Shown here piece after piece: positions 24,472-32,917 of a stretch of DNA of 64,000 nucleotides (its first letter is position 1; each line of letters starts with the position of its first letter). This DNA is from Bradyrhizobium sp. NFR13 (lineage in GTDB: Bacteria; Pseudomonadota; Alphaproteobacteria; Rhizobiales; Xanthobacteraceae): the NCBI RefSeq assembly GCF_900114605.1, contig NZ_FOTP01000003.1, positions 434,001-498,000 on the forward strand. The letters run 5' to 3'. A model generated the notes under the pieces. That model was not told where the DNA came from. It was given only the letters and a program-made list of their open reading frames with translations, and made no database searches. The position numbers and the translations under genes were made by a program.

Positions 24472-26070
24472 TCTATTCGAAGCCTCCGCGACGCAGAGAC
24501 CGACGAGACGAAATTTGCACAGATATGTGTCATCGGCGCCGGTTTTGCCGGGTTGGTTGCATCGCTGCGCATCGCCAGGCAAGGCTATTCCGTAATCCTT
24601 CTTGAAAGCGGTTATCAGACGGTCGAGTCTGACATCAACGAGTTGAACCGCGCGGACACATCGACGACGTCATATGCCGGTGCCATGACGGGGCGAATGC
24701 GCGGCCTTGGCGGTACATCGCGCCGGTGGGGCGGCCGCCTTCTTCCACTGACACCGCACGACACTGGTCCACGGCCGCATCTGTCGCTGGATGGCTGGCC
24801 TTTTCCGATCCATGAACTCGATATCTATACGACTGAGATCGAGCGCTTGTTCGGTCTGGACAACAGTGCTTTCGAGGGCGACGTTCTCGACAGCTTGGAT
24901 CCCGATACTGTCATTCCGCGGCGCGATCCTGATATCCAGATCCGTCTGCCCAAATGGCCAAACTTCCGGCGCAGAAATATCGGCCAACGGCTGAGACGGG
25001 AGATCGCACGCAACTCCGATCTCCAGCTCTATCTCGGAGCAACCGCTTGTCACCTGCAAGTCGATGAAGCAACAGGCCGACTGATCTCGGTCGAGGCACG
25101 CTCGCTCAGAGGCCGCAAGCTTCAGGTCAAGGCCGACCAGTTCCTGATCTCAGCCGGCACGATAGAGACGACGCGCCTGCTGCTATTGCTCAATTTGCAG
25201 ACACAGTATCGCGTATTCGAAAATTGCCGCGCGCTAGGCCACTATTTCCAGGATCATATCCGGCTCGAAGTCGGGCGTCTGCAGCCCGGAAACGATAGTC
25301 GCGTAACCCGCTTGTTCGGCTACGACTACCGGGGAAACACTCGCCGAAAGCTCTACTTCCAGCTCAGTGACCAGGCACAGGATGCCAATGCCGTCGCCAG
25401 CGCCTATGCCGAAGTGCGCCTGCATATATCCGACGGAACGCCGCTGGACATGCTGAGAGCCCTCGTTCGCGATTTCCAGCGGCACGAGATACAGCATTCG
25501 CTACGAAAGTTTCTCTATCTCTCGACGAACGTCGATTTGCTAAAGAGCCTTGGCCTCTGGCGCACGCTGACGCAGAAGAATTTTCTACCATCGGCGGCAG
25601 AACTACGCCTCGATGTCAGGATCGAGCAAGTCCCCGTCTACGACAACCAGATTGCACTCTCGCAGCAGCGCGACAGCTTCAACGTTCCGCTGCCCAAGTT
25701 GCAATGGGCGCCAGGCGAGACCGATCTCCGCACCTTCCTGCGGACGATTCAGTGCCTCCGCGATTTCTGGGTTCGTGCGGGGATCGAGCGGCTTTGCCCA
25801 GTAATCTGGAATCCGAACGTGGTCGAGGGAACTATATCCCTCTCAGACTCTATTGACACTTCTCACCCGTCAGGCACGACCCGCATGGGCACCGTACCGG
25901 CAGATTCGGTCGTCAATCCGGACCTGCGATGCCATGCGGTCCCGAACATCTGGATCGCGAGCGCATCGGCATTCCCAACTTCTGGCAGCGCCAATCCAAC
26001 TTTCACAATCATACAGCTGGCGCTCCGGGCCGCGGATGGAATCGTAAGGACAATGCTATCGGGAGGCTGA
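24472..26070 (+). CDS. GMC-family FAD-dependent oxidoreductase
   Basis: A 532-residue flavoprotein. The dinucleotide fold is at residues 16-45 (VIGAGFAGLVASLRIARQGYSVILLE), the substrate-cavity region contains GLGGTSRRWGGRLLPL, and the C-terminal GMC signature is HPSGTTRMGTVPADSVVNPDLRC with SASAFPTSGSANPTFTI. The His of HPSGTTRMG is the expected catalytic base. Family members oxidise alcohols or sugar hydroxyls. There is no signal peptide or twin-arginine motif, so it is cytoplasmic. The ATG at 24472 is preferred to the in-frame one at 24427. Its place between acyltransferase and nucleotide-sugar genes suggests oxidation of a sugar or lipid intermediate of the polysaccharide; the substrate is unknown. 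Confidence 0.85.
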   Translation, partial: SIRSLRDAETDETKFAQICVIGAGFAGLVASLRIARQGYSVILLESGYQTVESDINELNRADTSTTSYAGAMTGRMRGLGGTSRRWGGRLLPLTPHDTGPRPHLSLDGWPFPIHELDIYTTEIERLFGLDNSAFEGDVLDSLDPDTVIPRRDPDIQIRLPKWPNFRRRNIGQRLRREIARNSDLQLYLGATACHLQVDEATGRLISVEARSLRGRKLQVKADQFLISAGTIETTRLLLLLNLQTQYRVFENCRALGHYFQDHIRLEVGRLQPGNDSRVTRLFGYDYRGNTRRKLYFQLSDQAQDANAVASAYAEVRLHISDGTPLDMLRALVRDFQRHEIQHSLRKFLYLSTNVDLLKSLGLWRTLTQKNFLPSAAELRLDVRIEQVPVYDNQIALSQQRDSFNVPLPKLQWAPGETDLRTFLRTIQCLRDFWVRAGIERLCPVIWNPNVVEGTISLSDSIDTSHPSGTTRMGTVPADSVVNPDLRCHAVPNIWIASASAFPTSGSANPTFTIIQLALRAADGIVRTMLSGG

Positions 26071-26108
26071 CGCCGGCCATCCCCGCCTGGTTACGAAAGG
26101 AAGCCGAT

Positions 26109-27134
26109 ATGCGTTTTCTTGTCACGGGCACAGCCGGCTTCATCGGTTTTCACGTTGCACGTGAACTCCTCAAACTGGGTCATACCGTCACCGGCATAGA
26201 CGGCATGACTCCATATTACGACGTGCGGCTGAAGCATCGCCGACATCAGGCCCTCGCTCAAATGCCGGGTTTCGAACCGCACGAACTCCTGATCGAGGAT
26301 TACGGCTCTCTCGAGACGATATGGAGAAATGTAGCTCCAGACATGGTTATTCACCTCGCTGCTCAGGCTGGGGTCCGCTACAGCGTTGAAAGCCCCGCAA
26401 GCTACATCGACGCAAACCTGCGCGGAACTTTCAGCATTCTTGAATTGGCTCGCCATTTTCCGATCAAGCACTTGCTGCTGGCATCCACGAGCAGTGCCTA
26501 CGGCATGGATGAGGACGTGCCATTTAACGAAAACGCGGGTGCAAATCATCCTTGCACGCTCTATGCCGCGACGAAGAAGTCCGCAGAGCTGATGGGCCAC
26601 TCTTACTCCCACCTGTTCGGAATTCCGACAACAGCATTCCGCTTCTTCACCGTTTACGGACCATGGGGACGCCCTGATATGGCACTCTTCAAATTCGTCG
26701 CCAATATCCTCAACGACGTCCCAATCGACGTCTACAATCACGGCAACATGCGTCGCGATTTCACCTATATCGATGACCTTGTCGAAGGCATCATTCGATT
26801 GACCGCCATCATTCCTCCTTTAGCCGGTAACGCCAGGCTTCAGAGCGCCAGTGTCGAGAACGACTCCCTGTCACCCAACGCGGCTTACCGGCTTGTCAAC
26901 GTGGGGAACTCGGCCCCAGTTTCTCTCCTGGAGTTCATCGACGAAATCGAGCGCGCACTGGGCCGAAAGGCGCAACGTAACTACCTCGACATGCAGCCAG
27001 GCGACGTGCCTCAGACATATGCAGACACACGCCTGCTCAAGGCACTCACTGGCTTTCAGCCGTCGACGCCTGTCGCTCAAGGCGTCCGTCACTTCGTCGA
27101 TTGGTACCGCGAGTTATATCGAGCCGGCCTCTGA
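26109..27134 (+). CDS. NAD-dependent UDP-glucuronate 4-epimerase-like protein
   Basis: A 341-residue extended short-chain dehydrogenase. It has GTAGFIGFHVA (NAD site), HLAAQAGVRYSVESPASYIDANL, STSSAYGMDEDVPF and the catalytic YAATKK (Tyr-x-x-x-Lys). The VYGPWGRPDMALFKF and FTYIDDLVEGIIRL segments match UDP-glucuronate 4-epimerases, which interconvert UDP-GlcA and UDP-GalA. AAAGGAAG precedes the ATG at 26109. It is 38 bases after the GMC gene and 132 before UDP-glucose dehydrogenase, which makes its substrate, so UDP-GalA is a likely precursor of the polymer. Confidence 0.9.
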   Translation: MRFLVTGTAGFIGFHVARELLKLGHTVTGIDGMTPYYDVRLKHRRHQALAQMPGFEPHELLIEDYGSLETIWRNVAPDMVIHLAAQAGVRYSVESPASYIDANLRGTFSILELARHFPIKHLLLASTSSAYGMDEDVPFNENAGANHPCTLYAATKKSAELMGHSYSHLFGIPTTAFRFFTVYGPWGRPDMALFKFVANILNDVPIDVYNHGNMRRDFTYIDDLVEGIIRLTAIIPPLAGNARLQSASVENDSLSPNAAYRLVNVGNSAPVSLLEFIDEIERALGRKAQRNYLDMQPGDVPQTYADTRLLKALTGFQPSTPVAQGVRHFVDWYRELYRAGL

Positions 27135-27266
27135 TAGTCCGAGATAACTCTGATCTCGAAGTGGCAGGGATTCTGCATATCGCACCATGAAGTGCCGTTC
27201 GCGCGTCGCTTCAAATATGTGCAATTGCCGGATTTTTCGTTTTCTCAAGTAAAAGAGGTTTGAGCG

Positions 27267-28607
27267 ATGGATATTACGGTAGTCGGTGCTGGATATGTCG
27301 GACTTGTTTCGGCAGCTTGTTTCGCAGATTTTGGCCACTCGGTAACTTGCGTGGATACCGACGCCACGAAGATCGAGAACCTCAGGGGCGGTACCATTCC
27401 GATCTTTGAACCCGGACTGGACGATCTCGTCACGCGAAACGTTGCCGCGGATCGATTGCACTTCACGACGGACCTCAAGGACGCTATCAGAGGCGCACGC
27501 GTCATCTTCATCGCCGTAGGTACGCCATCAAGACGCGGCGACGGCCATGCGGACCTGAGCTATGTTTATCAAGCGGCGCGCGATATCGCAGGAACCGCCA
27601 ATCGCTATACAATCGTTGTGCTGAAATCGACGGTTCCGGTTGGAACCGGCGATGAAGTCGAGAGCATAATCCGGTCGGCACGTCCCGACCTAGAATTCTC
27701 GGTCGTTTCCAATCCGGAATTCCTGCGTGAAGGTGCTGCGATCGGCGACTTCAAGCGGCCGGATCGCATCGTGATTGGCACCGAGGACGAGCGCGCGCGC
27801 TACGTCATGAGCGAGGTCTATCGACCTCTTTTCCTCAATCAGTCGCCCATCTTCTTCACGGAGCGGCGCACTTCCGAACTGATCAAATACGCATCAAACG
27901 CTTTTCTAGCGGTCAAGATCACATTCATCAACGAGATCGCAGACCTCTGCGAACTTGCTGACGCCAACGTCCAGGACGTCGCGCGTGGCATGGGCCTGGA
28001 CAACCGGATCGGCCGGAAATTCCTGCACGCCGGCCCCGGCTATGGCGGATCATGCTTTCCAAAGGATACGGCGGCGCTCGTCAAGACGGCGCAGGACTAC
28101 GGCGGGTCGCTACGTATTGTCGAGACGGCCGCCGCCGTAAACGACCAGCGGAAGCGCGCTATGGCCCGGAAGGTCATTGCCGCATGTGGCGGCTCCGTCA
28201 AGGGCAAGACGATCGGATTGCTGGGACTTACTTTCAAGCCCAATACCGACGACATGCGCGACGCTCCATCCATCGCTATCGTTCAAGCACTGCTCGATGC
28301 TGGCGCGACAATCAATGTTACAGATCCTGTGGGAATTGCGCAGGCCCAAGGGGTTATCAGCGGAGTGACGTTCTACCCGGATGCCTACGCTTGCGCCGAC
28401 AACGCGTCCGCCCTTGTTTTGGTGACGGAGTGGGATGCCTATCGCGCACTGGACTTTCCACGCCTTCGCGAGCTGATGCATCTGCCTATTCTGGTCGACC
28501 TCCGGAATGTCTACCGAGCGGCCGAGATCGAACGTCACGGCTTCATTTACAGCAGCGTCGGTCACAAGCCTTCGCGGCCCAAGTCTTTGCTTCGCGCCGT
28601 CAGCTAG
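27267..28607 (+). CDS. ugd: UDP-glucose 6-dehydrogenase
   Basis: A 446-residue dehydrogenase converting UDP-glucose to UDP-glucuronate with two NAD. The N-terminal Rossmann motif is VVGAGYVGLVSAACFADFGH, EPGL and STVPVGT follow, the catalytic Cys is in GYGGSCFPKDT near residue 260, and the C-terminal NAD/UDP domain has GLTFKPNTDDMRDAPS. Length is typical of bacterial Ugd. AGAGG precedes the ATG. It supplies UDP-GlcA to the upstream epimerase and to the polymer. Confidence 0.95.
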   Translation: MDITVVGAGYVGLVSAACFADFGHSVTCVDTDATKIENLRGGTIPIFEPGLDDLVTRNVAADRLHFTTDLKDAIRGARVIFIAVGTPSRRGDGHADLSYVYQAARDIAGTANRYTIVVLKSTVPVGTGDEVESIIRSARPDLEFSVVSNPEFLREGAAIGDFKRPDRIVIGTEDERARYVMSEVYRPLFLNQSPIFFTERRTSELIKYASNAFLAVKITFINEIADLCELADANVQDVARGMGLDNRIGRKFLHAGPGYGGSCFPKDTAALVKTAQDYGGSLRIVETAAAVNDQRKRAMARKVIAACGGSVKGKTIGLLGLTFKPNTDDMRDAPSIAIVQALLDAGATINVTDPVGIAQAQGVISGVTFYPDAYACADNASALVLVTEWDAYRALDFPRLRELMHLPILVDLRNVYRAAEIERHGFIYSSVGHKPSRPKSLLRAVS

Positions 28608-28640
28608 ATGGCACGACGGGCGCCTGGCGGTTGTTCAGCC

Positions 28641-30170
28641 TCAGTCGACGGACACAATGGGCAGGCCTACTACAGGCCTGCCCATCCGGATCTTGAGCAG
28701 TGAGAATATTCTGCGCCGCACCCAAACCAGATCCTCGCCGATGATCCGATCCGGCAACAACGACGTCGTCACCGCGAGTACGATGACCAGCACAACTGCC
28801 CCTGCGCCATGTGCCAGAAGCCAGCCAAATCGAGAGAAGGACCACATCACCGCGATATCAGCAAATGCGCCAACGCCAGCGATCCCAACGGCGCGCAAGT
28901 GCACGAGCGCAATGCTTGCCCAGCTGAGATTAACAAGACGCCGAGCCTGGAGAACGCTCACCACGTAGAATATCCAGATTGCAGCAGTGAAGCCGCTCGC
29001 GACCCCGATCAGACCGTGCGGAGATCCGACTAGCAAGCCCACGTTCACAAGGACAAGATAGAGCAGTTGACGAAAGGCAACGCTGTTGAAACGCCCTTTA
29101 CTGAGCGCTAGCGACTCCGAGATTTTGTAGCTGGCGCGGCCTGAGAATGCCAGAAACAGCACACTGGTCACGGGGATCGCAGCCAGCCATTGAGAACCGA
29201 ACAGAATACGAATAATCGGCTCGGCATGGATGGCAAGCCCGACGCCGACCGTTACGTAAATAGGCAGCAGCACGGACAGCATGCGCCGAAAGAGCAACGT
29301 TACACGCTCACCATCTTCCTGGACTCCAGAGAGCCCCGAAAACATGACTCGCTCAACCGTCGTGGAGAACAGTTGCGTCGCCATGGAGAATAGACTGCCG
29401 GCTCGTGAGTAAAGCCCTAGACCGTCCGCGCCGAACAGTCGTCCGACGATGACATTCGGGCTCGAAAGCGCGCCCCAGTTCAAAAGTCCGCTGGAGACGG
29501 AGGCGCGCCAGTCCCTGATGAAACTCCGATCTGCAATGCGCCAAACGAATTTTCGAGGCGGCCCGACTGCACGGCCAACCAGGACCAGCTCGGTCAACGC
29601 AGCGAGAATGCTCGGGATCACCAAGGCCCAGATCCCAAATCCCAGTGCAGCAAGCAGGACAGCTACGATGGAGTAAGCGAATATGTTCGATAGCAGTGCG
29701 GCTACCGTGACTTCCCGATAGCGATGATCCCGCATCAACAATCCAACGGCAGGTGCGGCCATCGCCTTGATCGGAATGATGACAACCGCAGCTAACAGTG
29801 GCCATTCGAGCCCTTCTATCCTGAAAAACCCGGCCACCCACGGCGACGCAGCGGCTGCCAATGCACCGAGCACGAGGCCAAATATTGCAGAAAGACTGAA
29901 AACCGCATTTCTGAGATCAGCATCGACCTTCACCCTTTGAATGATGGGAGACACAAAGCCGCCCTCGGTCAAAGCATTGCCGAGAAACAGGACGACCGTG
30001 ATCGCGGCCATCATGCCGAATTCACGCGGTGACATCAGTCGTGCTAGCGCCACTGACGACGCAAGCCCGGAGAATGCCAACCCGAGGCGCCCGATCATCA
30101 GCCAACCAACGCCGGTACCGAGCCTTCGTGTAAGGCTGCTGCCGGAGGATTCCCCACGCGCGTCCATCAC
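28641..30170 (-). CDS. wzx-like: Wzx-type polysaccharide flippase
   Basis: A 509-residue polytopic protein of the polysaccharide transporter family with about twelve to fourteen transmembrane segments. The N-terminus GVGWLMIGRLGLAFSGLASSVALARLMSPREFGMMA is characteristic. It would flip the undecaprenyl-linked repeat unit to the periplasm. The start is GTG at 30170 or ATG at 30167; GGAGGG lies eight bases before the GTG. The gene is convergent with ugd and in line with the methyltransferase and GT4 genes upstream. Substrate specificity cannot be read from the sequence. Confidence 0.9.
   Translation of the reverse strand: MMDARGESSGSSLTRRLGTGVGWLMIGRLGLAFSGLASSVALARLMSPREFGMMAAITVVLFLGNALTEGGFVSPIIQRVKVDADLRNAVFSLSAIFGLVLGALAAAASPWVAGFFRIEGLEWPLLAAVVIIPIKAMAAPAVGLLMRDHRYREVTVAALLSNIFAYSIVAVLLAALGFGIWALVIPSILAALTELVLVGRAVGPPRKFVWRIADRSFIRDWRASVSSGLLNWGALSSPNVIVGRLFGADGLGLYSRAGSLFSMATQLFSTTVERVMFSGLSGVQEDGERVTLLFRRMLSVLLPIYVTVGVGLAIHAEPIIRILFGSQWLAAIPVTSVLFLAFSGRASYKISESLALSKGRFNSVAFRQLLYLVLVNVGLLVGSPHGLIGVASGFTAAIWIFYVVSVLQARRLVNLSWASIALVHLRAVGIAGVGAFADIAVMWSFSRFGWLLAHGAGAVVLVIVLAVTTSLLPDRIIGEDLVWVRRRIFSLLKIRMGRPVVGLPIVSVD
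28657..28685. other. 12-bp perfect hairpin between convergent ugd and wzx genes
   Basis: ATGGGCAGGCCT (28657-28668) and AGGCCTGCCCAT (28674-28685) form a perfect 12-bp stem with a five-base loop. It lies inside the last codons of wzx, about 50 bases after the ugd stop. No U-tract follows on either strand, so it is not a standard intrinsic terminator; it could still slow or end transcription from both sides, or protect the 3' end of ugd mRNA. Confidence 0.6.
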
Positions 30171-30221
30171 CGAAACGTCCCTCCAGTATCAACCCGTGTT
30201 ACGGTTCACGACGCCACCTCG

Positions 30222-31199
30222 CTAGCCGAGATAGATATCCGCCGGATGCAGTTTTGGCCGAACGTTCCCCGACAATTTAACGCCAAAGAAGAATGAGCCA
30301 TTTGCACCGTCGATCCGTCGCCGCTCGGGGATGATCCGATCCAGCATGACGAAGGCCAGTCCTGGAGCCGCCAACAGATTGCCCAGGGTCTTTGATCGCG
30401 TAACTGCCCTCCAGAACTGACGAACGGCCCAGTAGAGTGAAAGACCAGGCCCACCGAGAGTGCCACGATCGATTGCCTCGAACTCGCGGAAGAGCAGCCG
30501 GTGCCCGCTTTCGCTGAAACGCCAGAAATCATAGGCGCCCTCGTGAACATGCTGGAGGAATGGTGTTTCTGCATAAACGAACCCGCCGGGCTTCAGTACG
30601 CGCACGATCTCGGAGACCACCCGGACAGGATCCACGACATGTTCCAGCACGGCCTGAATGCAAACCAGATCGACACAGCCCGACACCAATGGGATCGAGT
30701 GAGCGTCGGCGACGAAGAGCGTATTGTCGCTCGGATAGATATCGAACGAGACGACGCGCAATTCGGCGTCACTATAGAGCGTTTCCGCACCCTCCCCCCT
30801 GGTTCCGCCACCAATAACCAGCACGACCGGCTTGGCGACACGCAACTTGATCTCCGCCGCTACCCGCTTGTAATTCCGCGCGCTTGTCGCCGTGGACACA
30901 TAGAGACTTTTCGCGAACCGCCTAAAAAGGGAGTGTCGCTTCCTGTCCAGAAGCGGGCGAAACCCCTCATTGAAGTCCTCCGGACGCGCCACGCTGGCGT
31001 TGAAATCAATTAGTATCGGCTGCCCATGAATGCGGCGGACGACGTCTTCCGTTTGGATCGCTTCGCCGCCACCAGTGCCAATAGCTTCCTTCAAGAAAAG
31101 CGGCGTCTCGATACATTCAGGACGCCTGAGTAAATGAGCGATCTCGGTAAGGCTAGCCAGCACGGTCACATCCCCTTTTTCTGAGGGTTGGAAGATCAC
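30222..31199 (-). CDS. Class I SAM-dependent methyltransferase
   Basis: A 325-residue protein with an N-terminal segment of about 110 residues (LRRPECIETPLFLKEAI) and a C-terminal methyltransferase domain. SAM-binding motif I is VLVIGGGTRGEG, then VVSFDIYPS, and VDLVCIQAVLEHVVDPVRVVSEIVRVLKPGGFVYAETPF in the class I core. It probably methylates a sugar hydroxyl or carboxyl of the repeat unit or its precursor. The start is a GTG at 31199 that shares one base with the upstream GT4 stop (TAGTG). Confidence 0.85.
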   Translation of the reverse strand: MIFQPSEKGDVTVLASLTEIAHLLRRPECIETPLFLKEAIGTGGGEAIQTEDVVRRIHGQPILIDFNASVARPEDFNEGFRPLLDRKRHSLFRRFAKSLYVSTATSARNYKRVAAEIKLRVAKPVVLVIGGGTRGEGAETLYSDAELRVVSFDIYPSDNTLFVADAHSIPLVSGCVDLVCIQAVLEHVVDPVRVVSEIVRVLKPGGFVYAETPFLQHVHEGAYDFWRFSESGHRLLFREFEAIDRGTLGGPGLSLYWAVRQFWRAVTRSKTLGNLLAAPGLAFVMLDRIIPERRRIDGANGSFFFGVKLSGNVRPKLHPADIYLG

Positions 31200-32446
31200 T
31201 AGGCTTGATTAACCTGAGACGTCTCGCGAGCGGTTCTCAGTCCAACAGAAGCGCTTGGCTCGGACAAGGCACGGTACAGTTCAACATAGCGCATCGCGAC
31301 CGATTCAAGGTCGAATTTTATCTTCGCGTGCTCGGACAGCCGCCGCGACCACTCCAGCCAGATAGCCGGGTCGAGTGCGTAAGCCCTGCGAACGGCGACT
31401 GCAATATCGACCTCGCTGCCGCTCGACGAAAACAGCGGATAGCTCTCGAATGGAATGACGTCGCGCGCGCCGCTCATATCCGTAATGATTGGGACGACGC
31501 CGGCCGCGAGCGCCTCTAGCAGCGCGTTAGACAGACCTTCGGAACTTGAGAGAAGCAGCAGAAAGTGCGAGCGGTGAAGAAGCCCGCTAACGTCGGTAGT
31601 GGCACCAAGCAGCCTTATATCTAGCGGATTTCGCGTAGTTTGCAGTCTTGCTTCAATCGCTTCCCGTAGCGGCCCCTCCCCGGCCAACATCACCATTGTC
31701 CTCTTCGGCGCCGGTACAGACTGGAGGCCCGCGATCATCGACAACACATTCTTCTCGGGAGACAATCGCCCAACGAAGCTGAACACCGCTGCGTCCTTCA
31801 CACTTGCGGCCCGCGCTTCCTGCGTCTCCTCAATGCGCGCTGCAAAACGAGTGAGATCGACACCGTTCGGGATCGACGTGATTGCAAATGGAGATACGCC
31901 ATGCGCCTTCAGATCGTCTTCGATCTGCTTACTGATCGCAATAAAGCGACTCGCATGCCTAACCACAAAATCAACACCCGCCTTTCCGAACAGATACTTC
32001 CTCCGCCCGATCACCACGAGATCGTTCTCTTCTCCGCCAACACCCAACTTCAGGACCGATGGCAGCTTCAGGAACTTGCTTGCGACCGCGGCGACATAGG
32101 CGTTGATCCGGAGCTGATGCGCGTGAACGACTTTAATGTGCTGGCGATGCCAGGATAGCCAGAATAGCACCTGAACCGCCCATAGTAATGACGACAACAA
32201 ATGGCGGCCGGCGAGCTGCGGCGGCGACGGACACCAAAATCGGATCACTCGGATACCGATAGCAGCATCGTCAAGAGCGACACCGGGTACGCGGCTCGAC
32301 AAGACGATGATATTCTCTCCGCGACCTTCCAGCGCCCGGGACAGGCTCAAACACTGCTTCTCCGCGCCGCCCATGATCTCCACGAACTGACACGTGAGCA
32401 TCACAACAAGGGACTGGCGATCGTCCTGCTTATGCCGCAACCACAT
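31199..32446 (-). CDS. GT4-family glycosyltransferase
   Basis: A 415-residue GT-B glycosyltransferase. The N-terminal domain has MGGAEKQCLSLSRAL; the C-terminal donor domain has FSFVGRLSPEKNVLSMI and LLLLSSSEGLSNALLEALAAGVVPI, with the Glu of the EGLSNALLEAL motif contacting the nucleotide sugar. It adds one sugar to the lipid-linked repeat in the cytoplasm. The start is uncertain: ATG at 32446 with GGAG nine bases upstream is preferred, and the upstream part to 32536 is unlike the family. It is the first gene of the minus-strand GT4-methyltransferase-flippase run. Confidence 0.88.
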   Translation of the reverse strand: MWLRHKQDDRQSLVVMLTCQFVEIMGGAEKQCLSLSRALEGRGENIIVLSSRVPGVALDDAAIGIRVIRFWCPSPPQLAGRHLLSSLLWAVQVLFWLSWHRQHIKVVHAHQLRINAYVAAVASKFLKLPSVLKLGVGGEENDLVVIGRRKYLFGKAGVDFVVRHASRFIAISKQIEDDLKAHGVSPFAITSIPNGVDLTRFAARIEETQEARAASVKDAAVFSFVGRLSPEKNVLSMIAGLQSVPAPKRTMVMLAGEGPLREAIEARLQTTRNPLDIRLLGATTDVSGLLHRSHFLLLLSSSEGLSNALLEALAAGVVPIITDMSGARDVIPFESYPLFSSSGSEVDIAVAVRRAYALDPAIWLEWSRRLSEHAKIKFDLESVAMRYVELYRALSEPSASVGLRTARETSQVNQA

Positions 32447-32917
32447 AATCGAGTACTCCGACTCAAAGCAGTCGCTCAAAAACAAGCATACGCTATGCCA
32501 ACTAATATCGGCGCGAGAGCAAGCAAACCGCTGCACGAAAGACTGCGCAATACTTCATATCCTGCCGCCGCGACGATTAATGGTGGAACTCAAGACGATG
32601 CCTGCAGAGCAATCGCAACGTCCACATCTTCGGCGGCCACTGCCGCGAAATCTCGCAAAACATCCATAGCTTCTTCGTCACAGGTCATGTCGTGACGACG
32701 AACCTACGCTTTTAAAAGCAAACACCGCTAAACTTTTAGTCTTGACGTTAAGCGTCTTCACAACCCTGAATAGGGCCACGATATTTTCTTCTGAACCAAC
32801 CATTTCTGACTATCAAGAATTACGCTCAACGACCTCGACTGCAGAACGATACAAAGCGACGTCCTATGCGGGGCTTCCACTTTCTATCTTTTTCAATGCA
32901 ACGCGTCGGTAGCAACT
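32447..32917. promoter_or_regulatory. Divergent intergenic region between GT4 and phosphoglycosyl transferase genes
   Basis: A 471-base, AT-richer region with no coding frame. It holds a 13-base inverted repeat, GACG-TTAAG-CGTC at 32744-32756, inside TTGACGTTAAGCGTCTT, where TTGACG could also serve as a -35 box for the plus-strand phosphoglycosyl transferase gene. It probably carries the promoters of both halves of the polysaccharide locus. No clear -10 box at standard spacing is visible. Confidence 0.45.
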
